The notes: a model not told the origin generated them from the letters alone. A DNA stretch of 64,000 nucleotides from an uncultured Alphaproteobacteria bacterium (GCA_937920085.1 CALETE010000010.1:111637-175636); one strand, 5' to 3'; positions 11,401-19,941 are shown, counted from the first letter of the stretch. Made by a program: numbers and translations.

Positions 11401-11757
11401 CTAGACCTTGGCGTCGTTGGCGGCCGCGGGTTCGCCCCGGGTCCGGACGTCAGAGATCATCGCCTTGACCACCTTAATGGTCACGCCCTGGGCAATCTCG
11501 AGGCCGATTTCCTTGTCCTCGACCCGAACCACCTTACCGATGACACCGGAATTGAGCACCACGGTGTCATTGCGCTTGACCCCGGCGACGAGGGCTTGAT
11601 GGGCCTTCATGCGCTGCTGCTGTGGGCGGATCATCAGGAAATAGAACAGGACGAACAGCGGAACGAAAAACAGCAGGGACCCAAAGGGCTCGGGCAGTCC
11701 CGCAATGCCGGTCGCGGCACCGGCGGTCGTCTGGGCAAAAGCAGGGGTGGCGAACAT
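11401..11757 (-). CDS. yajC: Preprotein translocase subunit YajC
   Basis: YajC is a small single-helix partner of SecDF. The protein has a hydrophobic segment LLFFVPLFVLFYFLMIRPQQ followed by the family's cytoplasmic beta-rich part (NDTVVLNSGVIGKVVRV). I placed the start at ATG 11755-11757 because GGAGAGG precedes it; an in-frame ATG at 11773-11775 has no ribosome binding site. The result is 118 residues. This is the first gene of the yajC-secD-secF-Mth938 operon and is divergent from the DUF815 gene. Confidence 0.93.
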   Translation of the reverse strand: MFATPAFAQTTAGAATGIAGLPEPFGSLLFFVPLFVLFYFLMIRPQQQRMKAHQALVAGVKRNDTVVLNSGVIGKVVRVEDKEIGLEIAQGVTIKVVKAMISDVRTRGEPAAANDAKV

Positions 11758-11873
11758 GGCCTCTCCGGTCGTCATTAGGGGCGCAGCCGTGCGCCCGCTT
11801 TCAAAGTCGCCGGAAGCTAAGGGTTCGCACCTCGTTTTGCAATGGAACCCGGCAGCCGCTAATCACTCTATCC

Positions 11874-12713
11874 ATGATAAGTGATCTGAAACCCGTCCTC
11901 GAGCGCATTGCACTGGCCCTGGAACGGTTGGCCCCCCCTCCGCCAGCCGCCCCAGACTTCACCGCCGCGCGTCTATTTCGCCATGATGCATCACGGGGTG
12001 CCTTCCGCCCAGCACCGGACTATCCCCTGGCCTTAGACAGTCTGGTGGGGATCGACCGACAAAAAGAGCGGTTCGTGGAGAACCTCCAGAGATTCGCAGC
12101 AGACCGCCCCGCCAACCATGTCCTACTCTGGGGGGTGAGAGGCACGGGCAAGAGCTCACTCGCAAAAGCTGCCTTTATGTCGGTGGCTTTGACCTCTGAA
12201 AGCCTGAAGCTGGTTGAGGTGGATCGGGACGAAATCACCACCCTGCCCGACCTGTTTGATGTCCTGCGCCAGCGTACAGAGCGCTTCCTAGTCCTGTGCG
12301 ATGATCTCTCCTTCGAAGAAGGTGCCGACGCCGCCAAGGCGCTGAAGTCGGCGCTGGAGGGCGGGGTTTCGGGGCCGCCGGCAAATGTCCTTTTCGTTGC
12401 CACCTCAAATCGCCGCCATCTCATGCCGAGAGGCCATGACGAAGCCCGCGGCCTCATCGCCACCGCTGAGGACGCAGAAGAAGAGATCAGCGTCTCCGAC
12501 CGCTTTGGCCTCTGGATCGGTTTTCCGCCCATGGACCAGCCCACCTATCTGGCGGCCGTGGTCGCCTATGCAGAACGCAATGACCTCATGGTTGCAAACC
12601 TGGAACGCCGCGCCCTGCAGTGGGCGCAACTCCGGGGCGGGCGAAGTGGACGGGTGGCCTGGCAGTTCATCCGGGATTTGGCGGGTGAACAGGGAAAGTC
12701 TCTGCCCCTTTGA
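11874..12713 (+). CDS. DUF815 family AAA-type ATPase
   Basis: The 279-residue protein has Walker A GVRGTGKS (87-94), a Walker B-like stretch FLVLCDDLSFEEG, and the ATSNRRHLMPR motif that resembles sensor 1 of AAA proteins. DUF815 members are common in proteobacteria, with no established biochemical role. The frame is open upstream to 11622, but the conserved sequence begins at MISDLKPVLERI (ATG 11874-11876), and the extension overlaps yajC on the other strand. No strong ribosome binding site is visible. It lies alone between yajC and the thiolase gene. Confidence 0.88.
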   Translation: MISDLKPVLERIALALERLAPPPPAAPDFTAARLFRHDASRGAFRPAPDYPLALDSLVGIDRQKERFVENLQRFAADRPANHVLLWGVRGTGKSSLAKAAFMSVALTSESLKLVEVDRDEITTLPDLFDVLRQRTERFLVLCDDLSFEEGADAAKALKSALEGGVSGPPANVLFVATSNRRHLMPRGHDEARGLIATAEDAEEEISVSDRFGLWIGFPPMDQPTYLAAVVAYAERNDLMVANLERRALQWAQLRGGRSGRVAWQFIRDLAGEQGKSLPL

Positions 12714-12738
12714 TCCAAGCCCATCGAGCAGACCTAAG

Positions 12739-12757
12739 TTTGAAACGCTTGTTCAAA
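12739..12757. promoter_or_regulatory. Inverted repeat TTTGAA-N7-TTCAAA, candidate operator of the thiolase gene
   Basis: The half-sites TTTGAA (12739-12744) and TTCAAA (12752-12757) are exact inverses. Inside is GAAAC-N4-GTTC, close to the GAAAC-N4-GTTTC-type sites described for the TetR-family regulator PsrA of fatty-acid genes. It lies 63 bp before the thiolase ATG. Binding by such a regulator is inference. Confidence 0.35.
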
Positions 12758-12819
12758 ACCAGATTGTCAAAAACCCCCTCCCCCGGCATAACTTCGCCAT
12801 CCTAGGGAGGACTACCTAA

Positions 12820-13989
12820 ATGCGTGAAGCTGTTATCGTTTCCTATGCCCGTACCGGGCTGGCCAAATCCGGCCGCGGCGGATTTAACATTACCCCGCCG
12901 ATGAGCATGGCGGCCCACGCCATCAAGCACGCCGTCGAGCGTTCCGGCGTCGAAAAAGATTTCGTGGAAGACTGCTATCTGGGCAACAACGCCCACGGCG
13001 CAGCCAATATCGGCCGTCAGGCTGCCCTGCTGGCCGGCATGCCGGTGACCACGGCCGGCGTCTCGGTCAACCGTTTCTGCTCGTCTGGTCTGCAAACCAT
13101 CGCCATGGCCGCCAACCACATCCGTGGCGACGGCGCTGACTGCGTTGTGGCCGGCGGTGTGGAAAGCATCTCCATCCCCGGCGGCGGCATGGGCCGTGAA
13201 GCCGTTGACCCTGAACTGGCCAAGATCGCTCCGGCCATCTTCATGGCCATGATCGACACTGCCGATATCGTGGCCGAGCGCTACAAGGTCAGCCGTGAAT
13301 ATCAGGACGAATACTCCCTGCTTTCCCAACAGCGTATGGCTGCGGCCCAGCAGGCGGGCCTGTTCGCTGACGAAATCGTCCCGATGAAGACCAAGATGAA
13401 GGTCGTCAACAAGGAGACGAAGGAAGAATCCATCGTCGACTACACCGTCGATCGCGACGAATGTAACCGCCCAGAAACCACCCTTGCTGGCCTGTCCAAG
13501 CTCGAGCCGGTCAAGGGCGCTGGCAAGTACATCACAGCTGGCAATGCCAGCCAGCTCTCCGATGGCGCCGCCGCCGTGGTGCTGATGGAAGCCAAGGAAG
13601 CCGAGCGTCGCGGCCTGACCCCCATGGGTCGTTTCGTGTCCTGGGCCGTCGCCGGCTGCGAGCCTGACGAAATGGGCATTGGCCCAGTCTTCGCCATCCC
13701 CAAGCTGCTGAAGCGCCAGGGCCTGACCGTCGATGACATCGACATCTGGGAACTGAACGAAGCCTTCGCCAGCCAGTGCCTCTATTCCCGGGACAAGCTG
13801 GGCATTGACCCGGCTAAGTACAACGTCAACGGCGGCTCGATCTCCATCGGCCACCCCTTCGGCATGACCGGTGCCCGCCTGACGGGCCACATCCTGCAGG
13901 AAGGTAAGCGTCGCGGTGCCAAGTGGGGCGTTGTGACCATGTGCATCGGCGGCGGCCAGGGCGGCGCCGGCCTCTTCGAGATCTACTAG
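12820..13989 (+). CDS. Thiolase (acetyl-CoA acyltransferase/acetyltransferase)
   Basis: The 389-residue product is a full-length thiolase, which cleaves 3-ketoacyl-CoA with CoA or condenses acyl-CoAs. The catalytic set is visible: C87 in NRFCSSGLQT, H345 in ISIGHPFGMTG, and C375 in MCIGGGQGGAG. GGGAGGA (12805-12811) supports the ATG at 12820. A strong terminator follows. The next gene is a FadH-type 2,4-dienoyl-CoA reductase, so a role in fatty-acid or other acyl-CoA breakdown is likely. The exact chain-length preference cannot be read from the sequence. Confidence 0.95.
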   Translation: MREAVIVSYARTGLAKSGRGGFNITPPMSMAAHAIKHAVERSGVEKDFVEDCYLGNNAHGAANIGRQAALLAGMPVTTAGVSVNRFCSSGLQTIAMAANHIRGDGADCVVAGGVESISIPGGGMGREAVDPELAKIAPAIFMAMIDTADIVAERYKVSREYQDEYSLLSQQRMAAAQQAGLFADEIVPMKTKMKVVNKETKEESIVDYTVDRDECNRPETTLAGLSKLEPVKGAGKYITAGNASQLSDGAAAVVLMEAKEAERRGLTPMGRFVSWAVAGCEPDEMGIGPVFAIPKLLKRQGLTVDDIDIWELNEAFASQCLYSRDKLGIDPAKYNVNGGSISIGHPFGMTGARLTGHILQEGKRRGAKWGVVTMCIGGGQGGAGLFEIY

Positions 13990-14002
13990 GATCTACCCCA
14001 GT

Positions 14003-14037
14003 CCCCGCAGCCCACCAGCTGCGGGGATTTTTCTTTT
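14003..14037 (+). terminator. Rho-independent terminator after the thiolase gene
   Basis: The stem CCCCGCAG (14003-14010) / CTGCGGGG (14019-14026) has an 8-nt loop and is followed by ATTTTTCTTTTT (14027-14038). It lies 13 bp after the thiolase stop and 15 bp before the next ATG, so the downstream gene either depends on read-through or has its own promoter. Confidence 0.92.
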
Positions 14038-14051
14038 TAAGGGCATGTCTG

Positions 14052-16085
14052 ATGGCGACTTCCGCACGTTACCCCCTGCTGTTCTCGCCCCTAGATCTTG
14101 GCCCTGTGCGCCTGAAGAACCGAGCCATTATGGGCTCGATGCACACTGGCCTTGAAGACATTCCCGGCGGCTATGAACGTCAAGCCGCCTACTTCGCCGA
14201 GCGCGCCCGGGGCGGTGTCGGCATGATCATCACCGGCGGTATTTCCCCCAACACCGATCCAGGTGCCAAGGGCCGACTGGCGACGGCTGAAGATGCCGCG
14301 CAGCACCGCATTGTCACCGAGGCGGTCCATGCCGCCGATCCCGATGTAAAGATCTGTCTGCAGATCCTGCACGCCGGCCCCCTTTCCCGTGGCGATGAGT
14401 GCGTCGCCCCCTCCGCCGTCCGGTCCCGGATCAGCCCCATGGTTCCCAAGGAACTGGATGATGAGGGCATAGAAAAGCAGTTCTCTGACTTCGCCAATTG
14501 CGCGGTTCGAGCCAAGGAAGCTGGCTATGACGGGGTCGAAATCATCGGCTCCGCTGGATATCTGCTATCGACCTTCCTGGTGGAGAAGACCAACCGGCGC
14601 ACCGACCAGTGGGGCGGCCCCTTCGAAAACCGCATGCGGTTTCCTGTCGAGATCGTCCGTCGGGTCCGGGAAGCTGTGGGCCCTGACTTCATCGTCATCT
14701 TCCGCATTGCCGCCATGGACATGTTGGAGGGCGGCATGGCCTGGGACGAGGTCGTCACCCTGGGCAAGGCCATTGAGGCCGCAGGTGCCAGCATCATCAG
14801 CACCCACTTCTGCTGGCACGAAGCCCCCGTGCCGACCATTGCCACCATGGTACCCCGGGCGGCCTTTACCCAGGTGACCGGTCGCCTACGCAAGGCCTTG
14901 GGCATACCGGTCATTACCAGCAACCGCATCAACATGCCCGATGTGGCGGAAACCGTCCTGGCCCGCGGCGATGCTGACCTTGTCTCCATGGCCAGGCCCA
15001 TGCTGGCCGATCCGGACCTGGTGAAGAAGGCCTGGGAAGGCCGCGAGGATGAGATCAACACCTGCATTGGCTGCAATCAGGCCTGCCTGGATCACACCTT
15101 CTCCGGCAAGTTAGTCAGTTGCCTGGTCAATCCCCGGGCCTGCAATGAGACCGAGCTGAACTACACCCCAACCACCGCACAAAAGACCATTGCCGTCGTT
15201 GGTGCCGGTCCTGCGGGCCTTGCCTATGCCACTGTTGCCGCTGAGCGAGGCCACAAGGTCACCCTGTTCGATGGCTCCAGCGAAATCGGCGGCCAGTTCA
15301 ACCTGGCCAAGCGTATCCCCGGCAAGGAAGAGTTCTACGAGACCCTGCGCTATTATGCCCGGCGGCTCGAGGTGCTGAAGGTCGATGTCCGTTTGAACAC
15401 CCGGGTGGACGCCGCCGGTTTGAAGGGCATGGGCTATGACGAGATCGTCCTGGCTACGGGCATTGAACCCCGTACACCAGAGGTCCCCGGTATCGATCAC
15501 CCTATGGTGGTCAGCTATATTGACGTCATCACCGGCAAGGCCAAGGTCGGCAAGCGGGTCGCCATCATGGGCGCTGGCGGTATCGGCTTTGATGTGGCCG
15601 AACTGATCAGCCATGATGGCCCCTCAGGTGCCACCGACGTCGAAGTCTTTGCCAAGGAATGGGGCATAGATTTCAAGAATCATCCCCGCGGGGGCGTCAC
15701 GGGCGTGGTCCCTCAGGTGGCCAAGGCCGACCGCGAAGTCATACTCATGCAGCGCAAGGCCGACGCCCTCGGCAAGTCCCTTGGCCGTACCACCGGCTGG
15801 ACCCACAAGGCGGTCCTGCAGCGTCGCGGAATCCAGATGGTCGCCGGTGTGGAATACCTGCAGATTGATGATCAGGGCCTGCACACCCTGGTAGGCGGCG
15901 AGCCCAGGCTGTTTGATGTGGACACAGTCATCCTCTGCGCCGGCCAACTGCCCCTGCGGGCAGTCTATGACGATCTGGAAGCCATGGGGGTCAAGGCCAC
16001 CCTGGTGGGCGGTGCCTTTGAGGCCTCTGAACTGGACGCCAAGCGGGCCATTGATCAGGCCAGCCGACTGGCGGCAAAGGTCTAA
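14052..16085 (+). CDS. FadH-type NADH:flavin oxidoreductase / 2,4-dienoyl-CoA reductase
   Basis: The 677-residue protein has the layout of E. coli FadH (about 672). Residues 1-330 form an FMN-binding old-yellow-enzyme barrel. Next is a 4Fe-4S site with C338, C341, C345 and C357 (spacing C-x2-C-x3-C-x11-C), then an FAD/NAD(P)H domain starting at AVVGAGPAGLAYA (381). Y170 and H256 match the FadH catalytic tyrosine and histidine in position. FadH reduces 2,4-dienoyl-CoA during breakdown of unsaturated fatty acids. Related trimethylamine dehydrogenase-like enzymes are an alternative. The start MATSARYPLL follows the thiolase terminator closely. Confidence 0.88.
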   Translation: MATSARYPLLFSPLDLGPVRLKNRAIMGSMHTGLEDIPGGYERQAAYFAERARGGVGMIITGGISPNTDPGAKGRLATAEDAAQHRIVTEAVHAADPDVKICLQILHAGPLSRGDECVAPSAVRSRISPMVPKELDDEGIEKQFSDFANCAVRAKEAGYDGVEIIGSAGYLLSTFLVEKTNRRTDQWGGPFENRMRFPVEIVRRVREAVGPDFIVIFRIAAMDMLEGGMAWDEVVTLGKAIEAAGASIISTHFCWHEAPVPTIATMVPRAAFTQVTGRLRKALGIPVITSNRINMPDVAETVLARGDADLVSMARPMLADPDLVKKAWEGREDEINTCIGCNQACLDHTFSGKLVSCLVNPRACNETELNYTPTTAQKTIAVVGAGPAGLAYATVAAERGHKVTLFDGSSEIGGQFNLAKRIPGKEEFYETLRYYARRLEVLKVDVRLNTRVDAAGLKGMGYDEIVLATGIEPRTPEVPGIDHPMVVSYIDVITGKAKVGKRVAIMGAGGIGFDVAELISHDGPSGATDVEVFAKEWGIDFKNHPRGGVTGVVPQVAKADREVILMQRKADALGKSLGRTTGWTHKAVLQRRGIQMVAGVEYLQIDDQGLHTLVGGEPRLFDVDTVILCAGQLPLRAVYDDLEAMGVKATLVGGAFEASELDAKRAIDQASRLAAKV

Positions 16086-16105
16086 GCCTCTCGCGCAGAG
16101 GCAGG

Positions 16106-16138
16106 GTTATCCACGAGCAGAGCCCATCCGTGGATAAC
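16106..16138. repeat. Inverted repeat of DnaA-box-like sequences (GTTATCCACG / CGTGGATAAC)
   Basis: Two perfect 10-bp inverse arms (16106-16115 and 16129-16138) flank 13 bp. Each arm contains TTATCCACG, one base off the classical DnaA box TTATCCACA. There is no T-run, so this is not a standard terminator. A shorter hairpin, GCCTCT-N5-AGAGGC (16086-16102), lies just before it, right after the upstream stop codon, and may end that transcript. Confidence 0.55.
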
Positions 16139-16198
16139 GGGAACATATAGAGAACGAATCTCTAGACATCGGTCGGGCCCATGCCCTACCCTGCGGCC

Positions 16199-16471
16199 AT
16201 GCTTACCCTTGAAGAGTGTCGTCAGAAGCGGTTCGACATTGTTGTCCAATGCGACCTGTGCCGATCCACACACCTTGTCCGCTTGCCTGAACGGCGCACG
16301 CGGTTTGAAGGCCGGCGGGTGGCCGACCTGTTCGAGGAAGGTGTGATTGGCTGTCACGCCCATGGGGGGATTGCGACATTATTGCAAATCCGCTCCGCCA
16401 CAGAGACGGCTCAGATCGGCGCAGTTCTGGAATCTTGGCCTCCAGATGCCGTAGCCGCCTTGCAGACCTGA
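16199..16471 (+). CDS. Small hypothetical protein with a CxxC motif
   Basis: The predicted 90-residue protein reads MLTLEECRQKRFDIVVQCDL at its start and has C-D-L-C near residue 20 and a later CHAHGG, so a zinc ribbon-like site is possible. No family is recognised. An in-frame ATG at 16181 would add six residues; neither start has a convincing ribosome binding site. The body is charged and soluble, with no signal or membrane segment. It sits between the FadH-type gene and a convergent nitronate monooxygenase, downstream of the DnaA-box-like inverted repeat. Confidence 0.6.
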   Translation: MLTLEECRQKRFDIVVQCDLCRSTHLVRLPERRTRFEGRRVADLFEEGVIGCHAHGGIATLLQIRSATETAQIGAVLESWPPDAVAALQT

Positions 16472-16498
16472 ACGGGACTGCAAGGCGCTAAGTCAGAC

Positions 16499-17473
16499 CT
16501 AGGCCGCGAAGGCCTTCATGCGCTTGGCCATGATGTCATCGGCCTGGGCCATGATGTTGTGGACCAGTTCGGCGCAGGTGGGGATGTCGTGGATCAGGGC
16601 CTGGCTTTGGCCCGTCGTCCAGATGCCGCCATCGAGATTGCCGTCACGCAGGACGTTTTCGCGACCACGGGCACCTGCCATCAGTTCTTGGACTTCGGCA
16701 AAGGTCTTGGTGGTGTCGCGCTGAATTTCGAAGACCTTTTCCGAAATGGCATTGCGTGCCACCCGCGAGGTGTTGCGCAGGCTGCGGCCCACCAGAATAG
16801 TGTCGCGCTCGGTATTGGCGACGATCTGTTCTTTGACGTTGTGGTGGATCTTGGCTTCTTGGGTGGCGCAGAAGCGCGTGCCCATATTGACGCCCTCTGC
16901 ACCCAGGGCAAGCGCTGCCACCAGACTACGGCCATCGGCCATGCCGCCCGAAGCAATGATCGGCACATTGATGGCATCGACGGTGGCAGGAAGCAGGACG
17001 ATCAAGCCCACATCATCCTCGCCAGGGTGGCCAGCGCACTCGAAACCATCAATGCTGATCACGTCGCAGCCATGCTTCACCGCCGAGACGGCGTGGCGGA
17101 CCGAGGTGCACTTGTGGATGACCTTGACGCCGTTTTCCTTGAAGCGCGGCAGGTGATCGATGGGCGTGCGGCCAGCGGTCTCAACGATCTTGATGCCCGA
17201 CTCGATAATGGCTTCGCGATAGGCGTCATAGGGAATGGGATTGATCGACGGCAGCAGGGTCAGGTTCACGCCGAACGGCTTGTCGGTCATGGTCTTGATC
17301 CGCTCGATCTCCGCCAGCAGGGCCTCCCCTGAAGGATACATGTGCGCAACGAGGAAACCCAAGGCGCCGGCATTGGCCACGGCTGCCACAAGGTCGCCAT
17401 ATCCGACCCCGGTCATGCCACCCATGACGATGGGCGTTTCGACGCCGAACATTTCGGTAATGGCAGTTTTCAT
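16499..17473 (-). CDS. Nitronate monooxygenase family FMN enzyme
   Basis: The 324-residue TIM-barrel protein opens with TEMFGVETPIVMGGMTGVGY and contains the FMN phosphate-binding stretch ASGGMADGRSLVAALALGAEGVNMGTRF in its second half. These are hallmarks of the nitronate monooxygenase (2-nitropropane dioxygenase) family, which oxidises alkyl nitronates; many members have other or unknown substrates. ATG 17471-17473 was chosen because AGGAAGGA precedes it. A longer reading would start at 17533 with no supporting site. It is divergent from the YeeE/YedE gene. Confidence 0.92.
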   Translation of the reverse strand: MKTAITEMFGVETPIVMGGMTGVGYGDLVAAVANAGALGFLVAHMYPSGEALLAEIERIKTMTDKPFGVNLTLLPSINPIPYDAYREAIIESGIKIVETAGRTPIDHLPRFKENGVKVIHKCTSVRHAVSAVKHGCDVISIDGFECAGHPGEDDVGLIVLLPATVDAINVPIIASGGMADGRSLVAALALGAEGVNMGTRFCATQEAKIHHNVKEQIVANTERDTILVGRSLRNTSRVARNAISEKVFEIQRDTTKTFAEVQELMAGARGRENVLRDGNLDGGIWTTGQSQALIHDIPTCAELVHNIMAQADDIMAKRMKAFAA

Positions 17474-17702
17474 GGTGATGTCCTTCCTAAGGTCGGCTGT
17501 CGCCTTATTGGCGAACCCGTGATTGATTTTCAAAAGCGACGATCAATGCCCTCGCCCACCAGCCCTCATTAGAAGGACAGCGTTGAATTTAGAATGCCAT
17601 GCCCGAAAGGGGCAGTCGATACTGGTATGGCGGGCAAATTATGCTCAGTATGATTTTGCAGGTAACCTTCAGCGATGGCGGACCGAAGTCGATAGGGTGA
17701 CC

Positions 17703-18668
17703 ATGGCTGTTTTTATATCACTGTTTCCAGTTCTCGGGCTGAGTTTGGCCATTGGCGCTCTCGCAAATCGGACGTCAAGTTGCGGGGTCGTGGCCGTAAA
17801 GCACTGGCGGGATCACGGCCAACTAGACAGCATTTTTGGGCTGGTGCTTGCGGCAGGCGGGGCCGCAATCGCAATTCTGGTTCTCGGCGGCCTAGCGCCC
17901 TCCCCTCCCGCATCTGAGGGGGGAACCCCCCTGCTTATGATCATTCTAGGGGCGATGTTGATCGGGGTGGGCGCCGTCATGAATGATGCTTGCTTACTCG
18001 GCTCTCTCTCGCGCTTGGGGGATGGGGAAGTCAGGTTCTTCCTCGTATTTCCTGGGCTAGCTCTGGGATTTTGGGCCGCAGATTTTCTCAAACCTTCCGC
18101 CGAACTTGGCCTAGAGGTCTCTCAGTCCCTGGCGGTGCTTCCAATGCCCTCGATGGCCAATCTCGCCTTGGCTGCTTTTGCAGCAGGCTTTGTTTGGCTT
18201 TTCTGGCCATGGTCCCATGAAGGGGCCAATGGCGCATGGCCGGTAAGATGGTCCATGCCAATTTTCGGCGCAATCGGCGGCGCCCTGTTCTGCCTCTATC
18301 CGAGTTGGTCTTATTCCGACGCCATCCATAAGGCGGTGGAGTCCGCCACCCGCATGATGGGCCCAAAAGTCTCCGCCCTTGGGTTGGCCTGCATCCTGGC
18401 CCTGTCGCTCGGCGCGAGGCTTGCAGGCATGCGCAACACGACCCACGCCTGGACGTCGATTGACGCCAAATCTGGCCTCAGATCCCTTGGCGGTGCCATT
18501 TGCATGGGGTTTGGGGGCGCTCTTGCTGGGGGCGGTAATGACCGGTTGTTGTTTTGGTCCCTACCCCATTTAGGGCTGGCGGCCTTGCTCACCTACGGAA
18601 TTTTGACAGCGACCATTGCCATCCTGATTTGGCGGTCGCCTTCCGTGCCGAAGGATCTAATCCCCTGA
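17703..18668 (+). CDS. YeeE/YedE family membrane transporter
   Basis: This 321-residue membrane protein has many hydrophobic segments arranged in two similar halves. Family landmarks are SSCGVVAVKHW near the N-terminus, NDACLLGSLSRLGDGEVRF in the middle, and GGAICMGFGGALAGGGND in the last third. YeeE/YedE proteins move sulphur compounds such as thiosulfate, and cysteines in these loops carry substrate in the studied member. The third motif has GGGND in place of a cysteine-containing version, which I believe occurs in one subgroup. The start MAVFISLFPVLG is chosen at the first hydrophobic segment; the open frame upstream looks non-coding. Confidence 0.85.
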   Translation: MAVFISLFPVLGLSLAIGALANRTSSCGVVAVKHWRDHGQLDSIFGLVLAAGGAAIAILVLGGLAPSPPASEGGTPLLMIILGAMLIGVGAVMNDACLLGSLSRLGDGEVRFFLVFPGLALGFWAADFLKPSAELGLEVSQSLAVLPMPSMANLALAAFAAGFVWLFWPWSHEGANGAWPVRWSMPIFGAIGGALFCLYPSWSYSDAIHKAVESATRMMGPKVSALGLACILALSLGARLAGMRNTTHAWTSIDAKSGLRSLGGAICMGFGGALAGGGNDRLLFWSLPHLGLAALLTYGILTATIAILIWRSPSVPKDLIP

Positions 18669-18825
18669 CGGACAATTTAGGCGGGACAGGCCTGACCTTT
18701 ACCATGGTGGTTGGTGCTTCTGTTGGCGGCCTAAACGCGGCCGATTTCGCTCGCGAGCCCTGGCTAGAGACCGGCGGCCATGAGACTTGCGACGCCCCAG
18801 GAGCCACCGGTCACCTTCTGCACGA

Positions 18826-19875
18826 TTAGGCCGCGTCGAAGCAGTAGACTTCCGCCACCTGAATGGCGTTCAAGGCGGCACCCTTACGTAGGTTGTCGCC
18901 CGCCACGAACATGGCCAGGCCATGGGCGACCGTGGGATCATTGCGCACCCGGCCGACGAAGACCGGGTCCTGCCCCGTGGCGGCCAAGGGGTTTGGAACC
19001 TCGTCGATGACGACGCCCGGCGCGGATGCCAGGAGGTCAAGGGCCACCTGAGGCGAGATCGGACGCTCGAACTCAGCGTTGATGGACAGGGCGTGGCCGG
19101 TGAAGACCGGAACCCGGACGCAGGTTCCAGACACCGGCAGGCCTGGGATTTCGAGGATCTTGCGGCTCTCATCCCGCAGCTTGATCTCCTCTTCGGTATA
19201 GCCGTCCTCGACCACCTCATAGTTCAGGGGCACGACATTGTAGGCGATAGGAACGGCCCACTTTTCGGGGTTGGTCAGGCCTGCTGCAGCGCCATTCCGG
19301 GCAAGGTCAGCGCCGCTTGCGGTCACAGCGCGGTTTTGACGCTCCAGCACATCGATCCCGGCAACACCCCCGCCAGACACCGCCTGATAGGTGCTGACCG
19401 TCAAGCGCTTCAGGCCGGCCGCCAGATGCAAGGGCTTGAGCACCGGCATGGCGGCCATGGTGGTGCAGTTGGGATTGGCGACAATACCCTTGGGGATGGT
19501 GTTCAGGGCGTGCGGATTGACCTCGGACACCACCAGGGGGACGTCGGGATCGCTGCGCCAGGCCGAACTGTTGTCGATGACCAGGGCGCCAGCGGCGGCG
19601 GCCTTGGGCGCGAGGGTCTTGGAGGTCGAGCCTCCGGCAGAGAAAAACACGACGTCGAGGCCCGCGAAGTCTGCGGAGGCGGCGTCCTCCACGACGATCT
19701 CCCTGTCCTCAAAGGTCAGGGTGGAGCCTGCAGACCGTGCGGAGGCGAAGACGCGCAAGGACGCCATGGGAAACTTCCGCTCCGCCAAAAGGACGCGCAT
19801 CATCTCGCCGACGAGGCCGGTAGCGCCGACAATGCCCACATGGGGCGGGCGCGAGGGTGAAAATCTGGAAGTCAT
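18826..19875 (-). CDS. asd: Aspartate-semialdehyde dehydrogenase
   Basis: Asd reduces aspartyl phosphate to aspartate semialdehyde with NADPH, the branch point to lysine/diaminopimelate, threonine, methionine and isoleucine. The 349-residue protein has the nucleotide-binding GIVGATGLVGEMM (14-26). The catalytic cysteine is C137 in ANPNCTTMAAMP, and R254 and H261 are in CVRVPVFTGHALS. AGGAG precedes ATG 19873-19875. A small candidate ORF and a GC-rich hairpin lie just upstream on the same strand. The 157 bp downstream to the YeeE gene hold nothing clear. Confidence 0.97.
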   Translation of the reverse strand: MTSRFSPSRPPHVGIVGATGLVGEMMRVLLAERKFPMASLRVFASARSAGSTLTFEDREIVVEDAASADFAGLDVVFFSAGGSTSKTLAPKAAAAGALVIDNSSAWRSDPDVPLVVSEVNPHALNTIPKGIVANPNCTTMAAMPVLKPLHLAAGLKRLTVSTYQAVSGGGVAGIDVLERQNRAVTASGADLARNGAAAGLTNPEKWAVPIAYNVVPLNYEVVEDGYTEEEIKLRDESRKILEIPGLPVSGTCVRVPVFTGHALSINAEFERPISPQVALDLLASAPGVVIDEVPNPLAATGQDPVFVGRVRNDPTVAHGLAMFVAGDNLRKGAALNAIQVAEVYCFDAA

Positions 19876-19921
19876 TTGGCGTCTCCTGGAAAATTGCGGA
19901 GGCGCGGGATTTGCCAGGACG

Positions 19922-19941
19922 GCCCCGCGCATCGGCGGGGC
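19922..19941 (-). promoter_or_regulatory. GC-rich hairpin between the small ORF and asd
   Basis: Read leftward, GCCCCGC (19941-19935), a 6-nt loop, then GCGGGGC (19928-19922). It lies 20 nt after the small ORF's stop and 46 nt before the asd ATG. It has no T-run, so it is not an intrinsic terminator as it stands. It may be a leader structure of the asd transcript. Confidence 0.4.

Noticed and set aside
10603..11778. 391-codon rightward open frame opposite secD/yajC
   Set aside because: It is antisense to well-supported secD and yajC, has no domain resemblance, and reflects codon bias of the true genes.
11823..11837. GTTC-N7-GTTT resembling a second SOS box between yajC and DUF815
   Set aside because: One mismatch in a four-base half-site is not enough, and neither gene is a typical SOS gene.
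11622..11873. N-terminal extension of the DUF815 protein
   Set aside because: Arg/Ser-rich, overlaps yajC on the opposite strand, and conserved sequence begins only at ATG 11874.
12802..13890. 362-codon leftward open frame opposite the thiolase gene
   Set aside because: The thiolase has all catalytic residues on the other strand; the antisense frame is His/Gly-rich shadow sequence.
17703..18668. GGGND in place of a cysteine motif in the YeeE/YedE protein as a loss-of-function sign
   Set aside because: I believe a subgroup of the family has this form normally, and the other two cysteine motifs are intact.
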